Assembly: GCF_002218045.2 (NCBI RefSeq)
Contig: NZ_AP018685.1
Location: forward strand, 1,550,001-1,614,000
Source of the DNA: Vibrio rumoiensis
GTDB lineage: Bacteria > Pseudomonadota > Gammaproteobacteria > Enterobacterales > Vibrionaceae
DNA: 64,000 nt
Reading direction: 5' to 3'
Both the position numbers and the translations under genes were made by a program. Of this stretch, positions 19,636 to 27,415 are shown piece by piece (within the stretch, counting starts at the first letter, position 1; every line of letters begins with the position of its first letter). The notes beneath the pieces were generated by a model that worked only from the letters and a program-made list of their open reading frames with translations, did no database searches and was not told where the DNA came from.

Positions 19636-20820
19636 TTAATGAGCAGGCGTCGGTTCAATATAAGGCTTGGTTTGTTGTCGGTTCGCTTTCACAATAATCA
19701 CTAAACCAATCAGTGGTACAAGAGTCGCTGCATAAGGGATCATACCTGCTCCAACTTGGCTATCTAATATCACTCCACCTAGGAAACCACCAAAAGCATT
19801 AGCCAAATTGAAAGCTGAAATATTCGCTGTTGCCGCTAATTCTTGTCCGTCGCCACCATGTTTCATAACACGTAATTGCATAGCTGGAACATTCGCAAAT
19901 GAGGCAATACCGAACACGAAAGCGGCAATCACAAACAACACTTTATTATCAATAACCAAGCCAACAAAAATCAGTGAAGCAATCATCATCACCGCCCAAA
20001 ATACAGAGGCACGGTTAAGGTTTTTATCTGATGAACGACCACCTAGGATGTTTCCAATAATCAGACCTACCCCAACAATCACTAAGATCCAAGTCACTGC
20101 ATTTTCACTAAAACCGGTTATGTGGATAGCAATAGGGGCAATGTATCCATAAAAGGTCATAAAACCAGCCCATGCTAAAGTTGTGATCGCTAAACTCATT
20201 AATAACATTGGGTTTTTAAATGCCATCAGTTGAGTTTTAATATTTTTAGCTTCACTGTGCCCTGTTGATTTAATTGATGTTAAGACAAACAGCATCGCAA
20301 CCGCTCCAAATGCTGCTACGGTTAAAAAGGTATTCTGCCAACCGAATTGTAAACTTATCCATGTACCAGCAGGAACCCCGAGAACATTAGCAAGAGTTAA
20401 CCCTGCAAACATTTGACCAACGGCTCTGCCTGCCATTTTTTCAGATACAAGGTGTGTCGCTACCACCGCTCCAATGCCATAAAAGGGACCTTGAACCAGT
20501 CCAGCGATAACACGGCTGACAAGCAATAAATCATAACTTGGAGCATAGGCGGACATAATATTACCCAGAATGAACAAGCTCATAAGCCCAGCTAATACCG
20601 CTTTCTTGTTAAACCGAGCTAAATAAATGGTTAAGATCGGGCCACCAATGACGATTGCTAATGCGTAGGCACTAATCAAATAACCAGCTTGCCCCTCTGT
20701 TATCGAAAGTGATATCGCAATTTGTAGCAATATACCGGCTATAACAAATTCAGCAGTACCAATCGCAAATGCTGCTAGTGTGAGTATCCATACTTGAAAT
20801 GGGATTTTTTCGTTGCTCAT
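19636..20820 (-). CDS. MFS transporter, DHA1 family (AraJ/PbuE-like efflux)
   Basis: This 394-residue protein has twelve predicted helices. It carries the DHA1 features QVWILTLAAFAIGTAEFVIAG at the start, a loop 2-3 motif reduced to YLARFNKKAVL, and GVPAGTWIS as motif C in helix 5. Such proteins export purines, sugars or drugs by proton antiport. GGAG lies nine bases before ATG 20820; an in-frame ATG 15 bases earlier is less well placed. It is 25 bases downstream of the SDR gene, likely one transcript. Confidence 0.8.
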   Translation of the reverse strand: MSNEKIPFQVWILTLAAFAIGTAEFVIAGILLQIAISLSITEGQAGYLISAYALAIVIGGPILTIYLARFNKKAVLAGLMSLFILGNIMSAYAPSYDLLLVSRVIAGLVQGPFYGIGAVVATHLVSEKMAGRAVGQMFAGLTLANVLGVPAGTWISLQFGWQNTFLTVAAFGAVAMLFVLTSIKSTGHSEAKNIKTQLMAFKNPMLLMSLAITTLAWAGFMTFYGYIAPIAIHITGFSENAVTWILVIVGVGLIIGNILGGRSSDKNLNRASVFWAVMMIASLIFVGLVIDNKVLFVIAAFVFGIASFANVPAMQLRVMKHGGDGQELAATANISAFNLANAFGGFLGGVILDSQVGAGMIPYAATLVPLIGLVIIVKANRQQTKPYIEPTPAH

Positions 20821-20845
20821 AATGCATATCTCCATGCAATATAAA

Positions 20846-21514
20846 TTATTGAATCAAAGCACCACCATCGACGTCGACAATGGCACCTGTCATATAAGGA
20901 TTTTCAATGATCATCACATAAGCCATTGCAATATCTTTCGGTTCACCAACCTTTCCTACTGGTAAAGAACTCCCCGCATTTTGATACATAGATAAACGGT
21001 CAGATTCATTCATATTTTGATAAGCCTCAGTCATGGTTAAGCCAGGACTCACCGCATTAACACGTATTGGAGCAAGTTCCTTAGCAAGCACCTTCGTCAT
21101 TGACTCTAATGCCGCATTAATGGTGGTTTTCACATAGGTATTTGCCACTACTTTTCGAGATAGCATACCGGTAGTAAATGTAATTGTTCCCTTTGGCTTT
21201 AAGTAACTAGCGGCATGTTTCGCCGCTTGAATCGCTCCCCAAAACTTGGTATCAAACGCTTGCTTTGCCTGTTCAATATTTACATCGATCAATTTACCAG
21301 TTGGCGCATAAGAACCTGCGGTGATAACTAGATGATCAAAAGGACCAATGGATTGGAAATAGCGATAAATCGATTTTTCATCGCTAATATCCAGTCCGGT
21401 TTGACGGCTTGCTATATGGACAATATTGTCGTTATTATCGAAATGTGAGGCGATCGCTTTACCAATACCAGAAGTTCCACCGATGATGACGTATGAACTT
21501 TTTTCTTGATTCAT
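20846..21514 (-). CDS. SDR family protein lacking the canonical YxxxK motif
   Basis: This 222-residue Rossmann protein has GGTSGIGKAIA at residues 12-22, RVNAVSPGLTMT and a C-terminal VDGGALI typical of classical SDRs. At the catalytic position the aligned residues are KTTIN instead of YxxxK, and the NNAG motif is ITAG. A known SDR subgroup without the tyrosine exists, so this is probably a subfamily trait and not a broken gene. AGGA lies before ATG. It is divergent from a LysR gene, which probably controls it. Confidence 0.75.
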   Translation of the reverse strand: MNQEKSSYVIIGGTSGIGKAIASHFDNNDNIVHIASRQTGLDISDEKSIYRYFQSIGPFDHLVITAGSYAPTGKLIDVNIEQAKQAFDTKFWGAIQAAKHAASYLKPKGTITFTTGMLSRKVVANTYVKTTINAALESMTKVLAKELAPIRVNAVSPGLTMTEAYQNMNESDRLSMYQNAGSSLPVGKVGEPKDIAMAYVMIIENPYMTGAIVDVDGGALIQ

Positions 21515-21636
21515 AATTTATCCTGTAAAGTTATTCATTTGATGGAAATGAGTATATGTATTTTTGTTAATTTGATAATTGGCTAGTTCATGAAAACATT
21601 ATTCAGTTATTGTGAATAATAGAGGGAGAGGATGTG

Positions 21637-22572
21637 ATGGATAAATTTTCAGATATGGTGATGTTTGTCAGCATAGTAAAGCATCAAGGCTTGGCTGCCG
21701 CGGGACGTGAATTAGGGTTATCGCCAGCGGCAATGACAGCAAGAGTTCAGGCTCTTGAAGAAAGATTTGGAGTCAAATTACTCAATCGAACTACTCGTCA
21801 CCTATCACTAACCGATTCCGGTTCTCTGTACTATAAAACTTGTATTGAAATTTTAGACATTGTAACTGAGGCCGAAAATCTAATTCAAAGTGGCACAAAA
21901 GAAGTAAAAGGAGCTTTAAAAATCATCGCACCAAAGGATATTGGCAAACAATATATTCTTCCAATTTTATCAGATTTCATCCGACAACATCAGGGAGTTG
22001 TTCCCTACCTGTACCTCAATGACCATGTGTTAAATATTGCTGAATCGGGAATGGATATTGTAATTCAATATGGCGAACAGATGGATAGCAACCTCATTTC
22101 CAGAAAGCTATCTAGTAGTCGAAGAGTACTATGTGCCTCTCCTGAATATTTACGCAAACATGGAACCCCACTGATCCCCCATGACTTAGTGAACCATGAC
22201 TGTTTGGCAATGCTACGAAGTGATGAAGAATTAAAAACTTGGCATTTTCAAGATCCAGATAAAAAAAGTTCAATTAGAGTCGAACCTAAACGTTTCTCGG
22301 ATGATGGTGAAGTGATACGTCGCTGGGCGTTAGAAGGGGCTGGAATTGCACTTAAATCGATTTTAGATATACAGGATGATCTTAATAACCACCGTCTGAC
22401 CACTGTATTAAATGGCTATATGAAAAACTTCGACTCTTCGACATCAGTATCGAGTGCAAACTTGAATGTTGTCTATCTCAGTCGAAAATATCAACCAAAA
22501 CGTATTAAACTATTTTTAGATTTTCTATTTCAAGAGTTTCAGGTTCGATTGTCACCATACCAATCGCAATAA
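21637..22572 (+). CDS. LysR-family transcriptional regulator
   Basis: This 311-residue regulator has an N-terminal winged helix-turn-helix (GLAAAGRELGLSPAAMTARV, about residues 17-36) and a periplasmic-binding-like effector domain. It is divergent from the SDR-MFS-oxidoreductase genes with 122 bases between, the usual place of a LysR regulator that controls its neighbour and itself. GAGGGAGAGG precedes the start; ATG at 21637 is preferred over the adjacent GTG. Effector unknown. Confidence 0.85.
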   Translation: MDKFSDMVMFVSIVKHQGLAAAGRELGLSPAAMTARVQALEERFGVKLLNRTTRHLSLTDSGSLYYKTCIEILDIVTEAENLIQSGTKEVKGALKIIAPKDIGKQYILPILSDFIRQHQGVVPYLYLNDHVLNIAESGMDIVIQYGEQMDSNLISRKLSSSRRVLCASPEYLRKHGTPLIPHDLVNHDCLAMLRSDEELKTWHFQDPDKKSSIRVEPKRFSDDGEVIRRWALEGAGIALKSILDIQDDLNNHRLTTVLNGYMKNFDSSTSVSSANLNVVYLSRKYQPKRIKLFLDFLFQEFQVRLSPYQSQ

Positions 22573-22709
22573 TAAGCCACCTAATATATAGGCTGAACGC
22601 GGTTCCAGATAATGGCTAATAAGAAAATAACCTTTCATTTAATCTCGACACTCTGCTCGTAACCGCCTTGTGTGCTACACTCACGTTCATATTTTTCAGG
22701 TAAACATCC

Positions 22710-23948
22710 ATGACCTTCAGTGCTCTCAAGCTCAATTCAACACTCCTTCAAGCTTTACCGAATTCTGTTGTCACTCCGACAACCATTCAACAGCAGGTTA
22801 TACCTGAAATTTTAAATAAAGCCGATGTGCTTGCATTAGCACAAACGGGTAGTGGTAAAACCTATGCATTTGGTCTGCCAATGCTATCGATGATCGAATC
22901 CGAAGATAAAAAGAATGAAAGTATTCAAGCCGTCATCATCGTGCCAACTCGCGAACTTGCAAGACAAATAAGCCAAAACCTCTCCCCGCTTGCTCGTAGC
23001 CTTAATATCAATATGGCAAGCTTATTCGGTGGCATCGATATCGAACTGCAACGACAACAACTCGATAAAAAACCGAAGGTTATTATTGCAACACCTGGTC
23101 GCTTACTGGCGCTGTTAAAAGAAAAATGTCTCGACCTAGCATCAATGACACAATTGATCTTAGATGAAGCCGATCGCTTAATTGATATGGGATTTTGGAG
23201 CGATATTCAAAACATCATAAAAGCGATGCCTAACTCACGCCAGACCTTGTGCTTCTCTGCCACACTTGCTGATGATCTGGCGCAGAAAATGAATGCCATC
23301 ATGCACGCCCCACAAAAGATTCAACCTCAGGAGCAAAATAGTGTGGCCGACAACATTAATGAGCATTTATACCTCGTGAACAAAGGCAGCAAAACCAATG
23401 CGCTATTAGCCTTGTTAGCCAAACACCCGCTACAGCAAATTTTGGTTTTTATTAGTGCCAAAGACAATGCAGATGCCTTGACCAAGAAACTGACGAAAGC
23501 TGGGATTAAGGTCGCAGCTCTTCATGGTAATAAAGATCAAACGACACGAGAGCAGACACTGGCGGACTTTAAAAAGCAGAATATTAAAGTCTTAATCGCA
23601 ACGGATTTATTAGCGCGTGGTATTCATATCGAGGCTCTGCCAGTCGTGATTAATTTTGATCTTCCGGAAAACGCCCCGATTTATGTACACAGAGTTGGAC
23701 GCACCGCACGTGCAGGTTACACAGGTCTGGCAATATCGTTAGTCTGTCACGCAGAAACCGTTGCATTAGAAGCGATACGTCACTTAACAGGCCGCTCATT
23801 GCCCCTGCAAAGCTTAGATGGGTTCCCTGTTACCGATAAGCCAAGCAGCGGCGCCGCTAAACGTCCACCTAAAGATAAACAAGCCAATCGCCGTAGCGCA
23901 CAAAAACGTAGTATTAAAGAATTTAAGGCTAAGCCTAAGCGCGGTTAA
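22710..23948 (+). CDS. DEAD-box ATP-dependent RNA helicase (RhlE-like)
   Basis: This 412-residue protein has the full DEAD-box set in order: Q motif (PTTIQQQVIP), AQTGSGKT, PTRELA, TPGR, DEAD, SAT, the ARG(I)H region and HRVGRTARAG. A basic tail (about residues 375-412, rich in K and R) probably binds RNA. It likely unwinds structured RNA, for example in ribosome assembly or cold adaptation. It is shorter than typical RhlE and may be another small clade. Confidence 0.88.
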   Translation: MTFSALKLNSTLLQALPNSVVTPTTIQQQVIPEILNKADVLALAQTGSGKTYAFGLPMLSMIESEDKKNESIQAVIIVPTRELARQISQNLSPLARSLNINMASLFGGIDIELQRQQLDKKPKVIIATPGRLLALLKEKCLDLASMTQLILDEADRLIDMGFWSDIQNIIKAMPNSRQTLCFSATLADDLAQKMNAIMHAPQKIQPQEQNSVADNINEHLYLVNKGSKTNALLALLAKHPLQQILVFISAKDNADALTKKLTKAGIKVAALHGNKDQTTREQTLADFKKQNIKVLIATDLLARGIHIEALPVVINFDLPENAPIYVHRVGRTARAGYTGLAISLVCHAETVALEAIRHLTGRSLPLQSLDGFPVTDKPSSGAAKRPPKDKQANRRSAQKRSIKEFKAKPKRG

Positions 23949-23977
23949 AATTGAAAGTAGATGAATACTACGATTCA

Positions 23978-24018
23978 ATCAAATGGGTGGTAATGGCGTT
24001 GAAAAACGCCTATTTGAT
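23978..24018. other. Intergenic hairpin after the helicase gene
   Basis: GGCGTT-GAAA-AACGCC forms a tight stem with a GNRA-type tetraloop, and ATCAAAT / ATTTGAT can pair outside it. No T run follows, so it is not a standard terminator; it may protect the 3' end of the mRNA. Confidence 0.4.
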
Positions 24019-24069
24019 GCAGGGAGTTAATTCAATTTTAGAAGAAATATAAGGTAATTATTGAAATGA

Positions 24070-24477
24070 TTACTTTTTCTTACTTAGCTTAACCAAGGTT
24101 TCGTTCCACGCAATACTACCGTCTCGCTTGCTTACATCATACTCTGAGCAAAATTGCGATATCGTCATATTGTTATCACCCGTCGCTAACTTCAATGCTA
24201 ACTGAACTTGTTGAAGCTTACTTTGAAGGCGCAATATTTGACCAGCGTTAGGATTCTTTTCTTTGGCATATTTTAAGGCTGCATGTTTGCGTTCTGCTGC
24301 CCCAGCTCTTCGATCAGCTTCACCCAATAAATATTTCAGCTGAGCAATACTTTTACCCTTTTTAAAGGCTGGTTCAATCAGTTCGACACACTCATCAAAT
24401 GATGGGTTGACAACGTATTGGTCAATTTTTCGAGCTTGTTGGCGCATCCATTTCAGCGCGAGTTCTTCATCTGACAT
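24070..24477 (-). CDS. Hypothetical helical protein
   Basis: This 135-residue protein starts MSDEELALKWMRQQARK. It is highly charged and mostly helical, with a possible coiled-coil stretch (ILRLQSKLQQVQLALKLA) near the middle and a basic tail. No signal peptide or membrane segment. The frame is open a further 60 bases upstream, but those residues look non-coding. Family not recognised. Confidence 0.5.
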   Translation of the reverse strand: MSDEELALKWMRQQARKIDQYVVNPSFDECVELIEPAFKKGKSIAQLKYLLGEADRRAGAAERKHAALKYAKEKNPNAGQILRLQSKLQQVQLALKLATGDNNMTISQFCSEYDVSKRDGSIAWNETLVKLSKKK

Positions 24478-24601
24478 AATTGGATCTTTACAAAGAAATA
24501 GCTTTATATGGTATCGCTCAATAGCAAACCGTTGCAATAAAAAAGTGATTAGTCTTGTTGCATCACGGGTATAAAGAAAATCGAATTTCAGTCTTTTTGC
24601 T

Positions 24602-24825
24602 TTATGGCTGTGGATTTCCTATATAACTATCAAAAATCACCTGCCCAATATTTTAGCGATCGCCTCATTTCGTTCTTCCATAGAAGCTTCTGTTTGCGCA
24701 ATATAGATACTGATTATTATTGGTGGTAGATGATCATTCCAAACAATAGCCGTAATACTCCTCGCGGCAAAGCCACCTGCGCCTGAACGATCCGCAATAA
24801 GCAAGTTATCTGGTAATGTGTCTGC
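24602..24825 (-). pseudogene. Remnant of a CARB/PSE-type class A beta-lactamase (3' end only)
   Basis: Directly after the stop codon of the membrane methyltransferase gene, and in its frame, the minus strand encodes about 60 residues matching the C-terminus of carbenicillinases. The sequence includes [16 protein letters not shown] with the RSG triad variant (KTG in most class A enzymes) typical of CARB/PSE enzymes, then [16 protein letters not shown] frameshift near 24645 breaks the frame; in the shifted frame the similarity continues (GQVIFDSY) to a stop at 24602. The active-site SxxK and SDN parts are absent, so no activity is expected. Confidence 0.75.
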
Positions 24826-25290
24826 TCATAACCAGCGACGTACTTTTTGACAATAGTCTGCGTATTCCTTGCCAAATTTTTGTCGTAGAAAACGCTCTTC
24901 AGGTTTAATTTGAAATTGAGTGATATACCAAACAAACGCGATGCATATTCCGGTAGTTAACCAGTTATTCAACCACACCGAAATCGCCAGTAAATTAAGC
25001 AATATCCCTAAGTACATTGGATTTCGTGAAATCCGATAAATACCATCGGTGACGAGAGTATTGGTGGCGTGTTTTAGATCAGGGTGAATGGTGGTTTCTG
25101 CTTGAATGAACTTTTTTACACCTGTCATCGCAAGCATCCCGCCAATAAGCACTAACCCTAGTACCATTCCCAAGCGATACTCTCCTACTCCTAGCGTCTC
25201 CCTAGGCAGCCAATAATCGAGCCCAAACATAATGATTACGGCAATCACAGCAACAATCGGCGGTTTTATTTTAAGCTCTAATGACTTCAT
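24826..25290 (-). CDS. Isoprenylcysteine carboxyl methyltransferase/PEMT-like membrane protein
   Basis: This 154-residue protein has about four hydrophobic segments and the C-terminal signature of the ICMT/PEMT-like family: GIYRISRNPMYLG, then EERFLRQKFGKEYADYCQKVRRWL. Bacterial members are membrane methyltransferases with mostly unknown acceptors. It begins 7 bases after the kinase-like gene, so both are probably co-transcribed. The beta-lactamase remnant directly abuts its stop. Confidence 0.8.
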   Translation of the reverse strand: MKSLELKIKPPIVAVIAVIIMFGLDYWLPRETLGVGEYRLGMVLGLVLIGGMLAMTGVKKFIQAETTIHPDLKHATNTLVTDGIYRISRNPMYLGILLNLLAISVWLNNWLTTGICIAFVWYITQFQIKPEERFLRQKFGKEYADYCQKVRRWL

Positions 25291-25297
25291 ATATACC

Positions 25298-25798
25298 CTA
25301 GTGGCTTTCTTTACGGATCGTTTTAATCATAAACCCTTCTTGGGGCTGAGGCGCTTCGAAATATTGGGTTACGTGTTGAAACATTGCCTCCGTATCGAAT
25401 TTAGCGCGTGCAGGCTGCTCGATACGTCGATGTTTAATCTGCTCTAAACAGACCTCATTATCAGCATCAATATAGATCAGTTGATGCTTAGCTTGAGCAT
25501 GGTCAAATAGCTGCTTAAACCACTCTCTTTGTTGGCGCGTATTGGCAGGAAAATCGAGGACGACATCGGTTCCCGCGGTAAGAATTTGTTGAATATGTTT
25601 GGAAAGTAACGGTTTTATTCTTGAAGCCAACTTTAAGTATTCTTCAAAATTGGTGATTTGATCAGGATACAATGCCGCTAACCACTCATCTTCACTGATA
25701 TGAACCGCCTTAAGCTCTTTTGCCAATTGCAGAGAGTGAGTCGATTTACCGGCTCCCATTTTTCCAGCATAAAAATACAGTGTTGCTACATTTTCCAT
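25298..25798 (-). CDS. P-loop kinase-like ATPase
   Basis: This 166-residue protein has Walker A GKMGAGKST near residue 12 and a DFPANTRQQR segment resembling the lid or Walker B part of AAA_33-type small kinases. A C-terminal region RRIEQPARAKFDTEAMF may contact substrate. Relatives phosphorylate small molecules or nucleic-acid ends. The ATG at 25798 is chosen over a GTG 18 bases upstream because AGGG is well placed. Substrate unknown. Confidence 0.65.
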   Translation of the reverse strand: MENVATLYFYAGKMGAGKSTHSLQLAKELKAVHISEDEWLAALYPDQITNFEEYLKLASRIKPLLSKHIQQILTAGTDVVLDFPANTRQQREWFKQLFDHAQAKHQLIYIDADNEVCLEQIKHRRIEQPARAKFDTEAMFQHVTQYFEAPQPQEGFMIKTIRKESH

Positions 25799-25829
25799 CT
25801 CATCTACCCTAACCACTACACCCGCCTCT

Positions 25830-25888
25830 CATACCCAAATATCATCATCGAATACGAGTTGCAGCATCTTATTGTCACTTGAATATAG
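25830..25888. repeat. Short family A palindromic element (degenerate)
   Basis: ATACCCAAAT on the left and CACTTGAATATAG on the right, with GCATCTT inside, resemble a shortened inverted copy of the 6529-6699 element (which has AAGATGC next to its end). The terminal repeats match only at about 8 of 11 bases. Confidence 0.35.
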
Positions 25889-25949
25889 TTATACCGATTA
25901 TTACCATTAAAACATAGACCAAATCTAAAGTTGTTATGGTTTACAAATA

Positions 25950-25977
25950 ATAAAAAAGACGCTCCGAGGAGCGCCTT
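25950..25977 (-). terminator. Terminator after fabV
   Basis: On the minus strand a GGCGCTCC / GGAGCGTC stem is followed by six T, 31 bases past the fabV stop. Confidence 0.8.
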
Positions 25978-26007
25978 CACTTTCATTCAAACTTCCACTA
26001 ACGAAAA

Positions 26008-27210
26008 TTATATGTCTTGTACGTCGAAGTTAACTTCTGGATTTACGTCAGCGTCGTAGTCAACACCGTCAACGCCAAAACCGAACAGTTTCAAGAATTC
26101 TTCTTTGTACTCTACGTAATCGGTTAACTCTTTCAAGTTTTCAGTCGTGACTTGAGGCCATAGATTACGACAATGCTGTTGAATGTCTTCACGTAACTCC
26201 CAATCGTCTAGGCGAAGGCGGTTCTTATCATCCACTTCTGGTGCACTACCATCTTCTTTATATAAACGCTGGGTGAACATGCGATAAATCTGTTCCATAC
26301 ACCCTTCGTGTACACCTTCTTCACGCATTTTCTTAAAGACCATTGCGATATAAAGAGGCATCACTGGAATAGCAGAACTTGCTTGAGTCACAACGCTCTT
26401 CAATACGGCAACGTTCGCAGTACCGTTAAGATCCGCAAGCTTCTCATTTAACGCAGCAGCCGCGCGATCTAGGTCCATTTTCGCTTGACCTAGTGCGCCA
26501 TCCCAATAGATTGGCCATGTTAGCTCTGTACCGATGTAACTATAAGCAACCGTTTTACAACCTTCAGCTAATACGCCCGCCTCAGCCAGCGCAGCCATCC
26601 AAAGTTCCCAATCTTCGCCACCCATAACCGTGACAGTATCTTTAATTTCTTGCTCGGTTGCAGGCTCAACACTCGCTTCAATAATAACGTCTTTATTGGT
26701 ATCAACAGCTGTTGCAGTATACGTTTCGCCAATCGGTTTAAGAGATGAACGAATCACTTCACCGGTTTCTGGCATTTTACGCACTGGTGATGCTAATGAA
26801 TAAACCACCATGTCGATTTGGCCAAGATCAGCTTTGATCAGGTCAATCGTTTTTTGTTTTGCTTCATTTGAGAAAGCATCACCGTTTAGGCTCTTAGAGT
26901 ATAAACCTTCTTCTTTGGCAAACTTGTCAAAAGCTGCTGAGTTATACCAACCCGCTGTGCCAGTTTTTTTCTCTGTACCTGGCTTTTCGAAAAACACACC
27001 GATTGTCGATGCGCCACCGCCAAATGCAGCCGCAATACGAGATGACAAGCCATAGCCACTTGAAGAACCAACGACAAGTACACGTTTTGGTGCATTGGCT
27101 ATTGGACCTTGTGCTTTTGTATAGGCAATTTGTTCTTTTACGTTTGCTTCACAACCCACAGGATGTGTTGTTGTACAGATAAATCCACGGATTTTCGGTT
27201 TGATGATCAT
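26008..27210 (-). CDS. fabV: Enoyl-ACP reductase FabV
   Basis: This 400-residue SDR-related enzyme performs the last reduction of each fatty-acid elongation cycle with NADH. It has the FabV features [21 protein letters not shown] at the N-terminus, the glycine-rich loop [10 protein letters not shown] and the long-spaced Tyr-x8-Lys catalytic motif ([10 protein letters not shown] region). FabV enzymes are insensitive to triclosan, a property of the family. A terminator isolates it from downstream genes. It is next to fadE and psrA, as in other Vibrio. Confidence 0.96.
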   Translation of the reverse strand: MIIKPKIRGFICTTTHPVGCEANVKEQIAYTKAQGPIANAPKRVLVVGSSSGYGLSSRIAAAFGGGASTIGVFFEKPGTEKKTGTAGWYNSAAFDKFAKEEGLYSKSLNGDAFSNEAKQKTIDLIKADLGQIDMVVYSLASPVRKMPETGEVIRSSLKPIGETYTATAVDTNKDVIIEASVEPATEQEIKDTVTVMGGEDWELWMAALAEAGVLAEGCKTVAYSYIGTELTWPIYWDGALGQAKMDLDRAAAALNEKLADLNGTANVAVLKSVVTQASSAIPVMPLYIAMVFKKMREEGVHEGCMEQIYRMFTQRLYKEDGSAPEVDDKNRLRLDDWELREDIQQHCRNLWPQVTTENLKELTDYVEYKEEFLKLFGFGVDGVDYDADVNPEVNFDVQDI

Positions 27211-27331
27211 ATTCAGCTTCCTTTAAAAAACCCCTGTAGGATAAAAGTTTATCCAAGGTTTCGCATCTTATTTCTGCATTTTTTTGCTTATATACCCAAG
27301 AGGTTAGACCTGTTTAACCAAGTCTCCACCA

Positions 27332-27362
27332 AAGCAAAAACGCCACAGTAGCTGTGGCGTTG
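27332..27362 (-). terminator. Terminator after fadE
   Basis: ACGCCACAG / CTGTGGCGT 9-bp stem with a 3-nt loop, followed on the minus strand by TTTTTGC. Confidence 0.85.
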
Positions 27363-27415
27363 TCATTAAGTATACTCAAGAATCATCTATTTTGTATGAT
27401 ATGCGCGCCTTCAGA

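Noticed and set aside
24717..24935. 72-codon minus-strand frame over the methyltransferase end
   Set aside because: It is in another frame than both the methyltransferase and the beta-lactamase remnant, which explain the sequence better.
27289..27310. Third family A element before fabV
   Set aside because: Only one TATACCCAAG end is visible; no opposite end was found.
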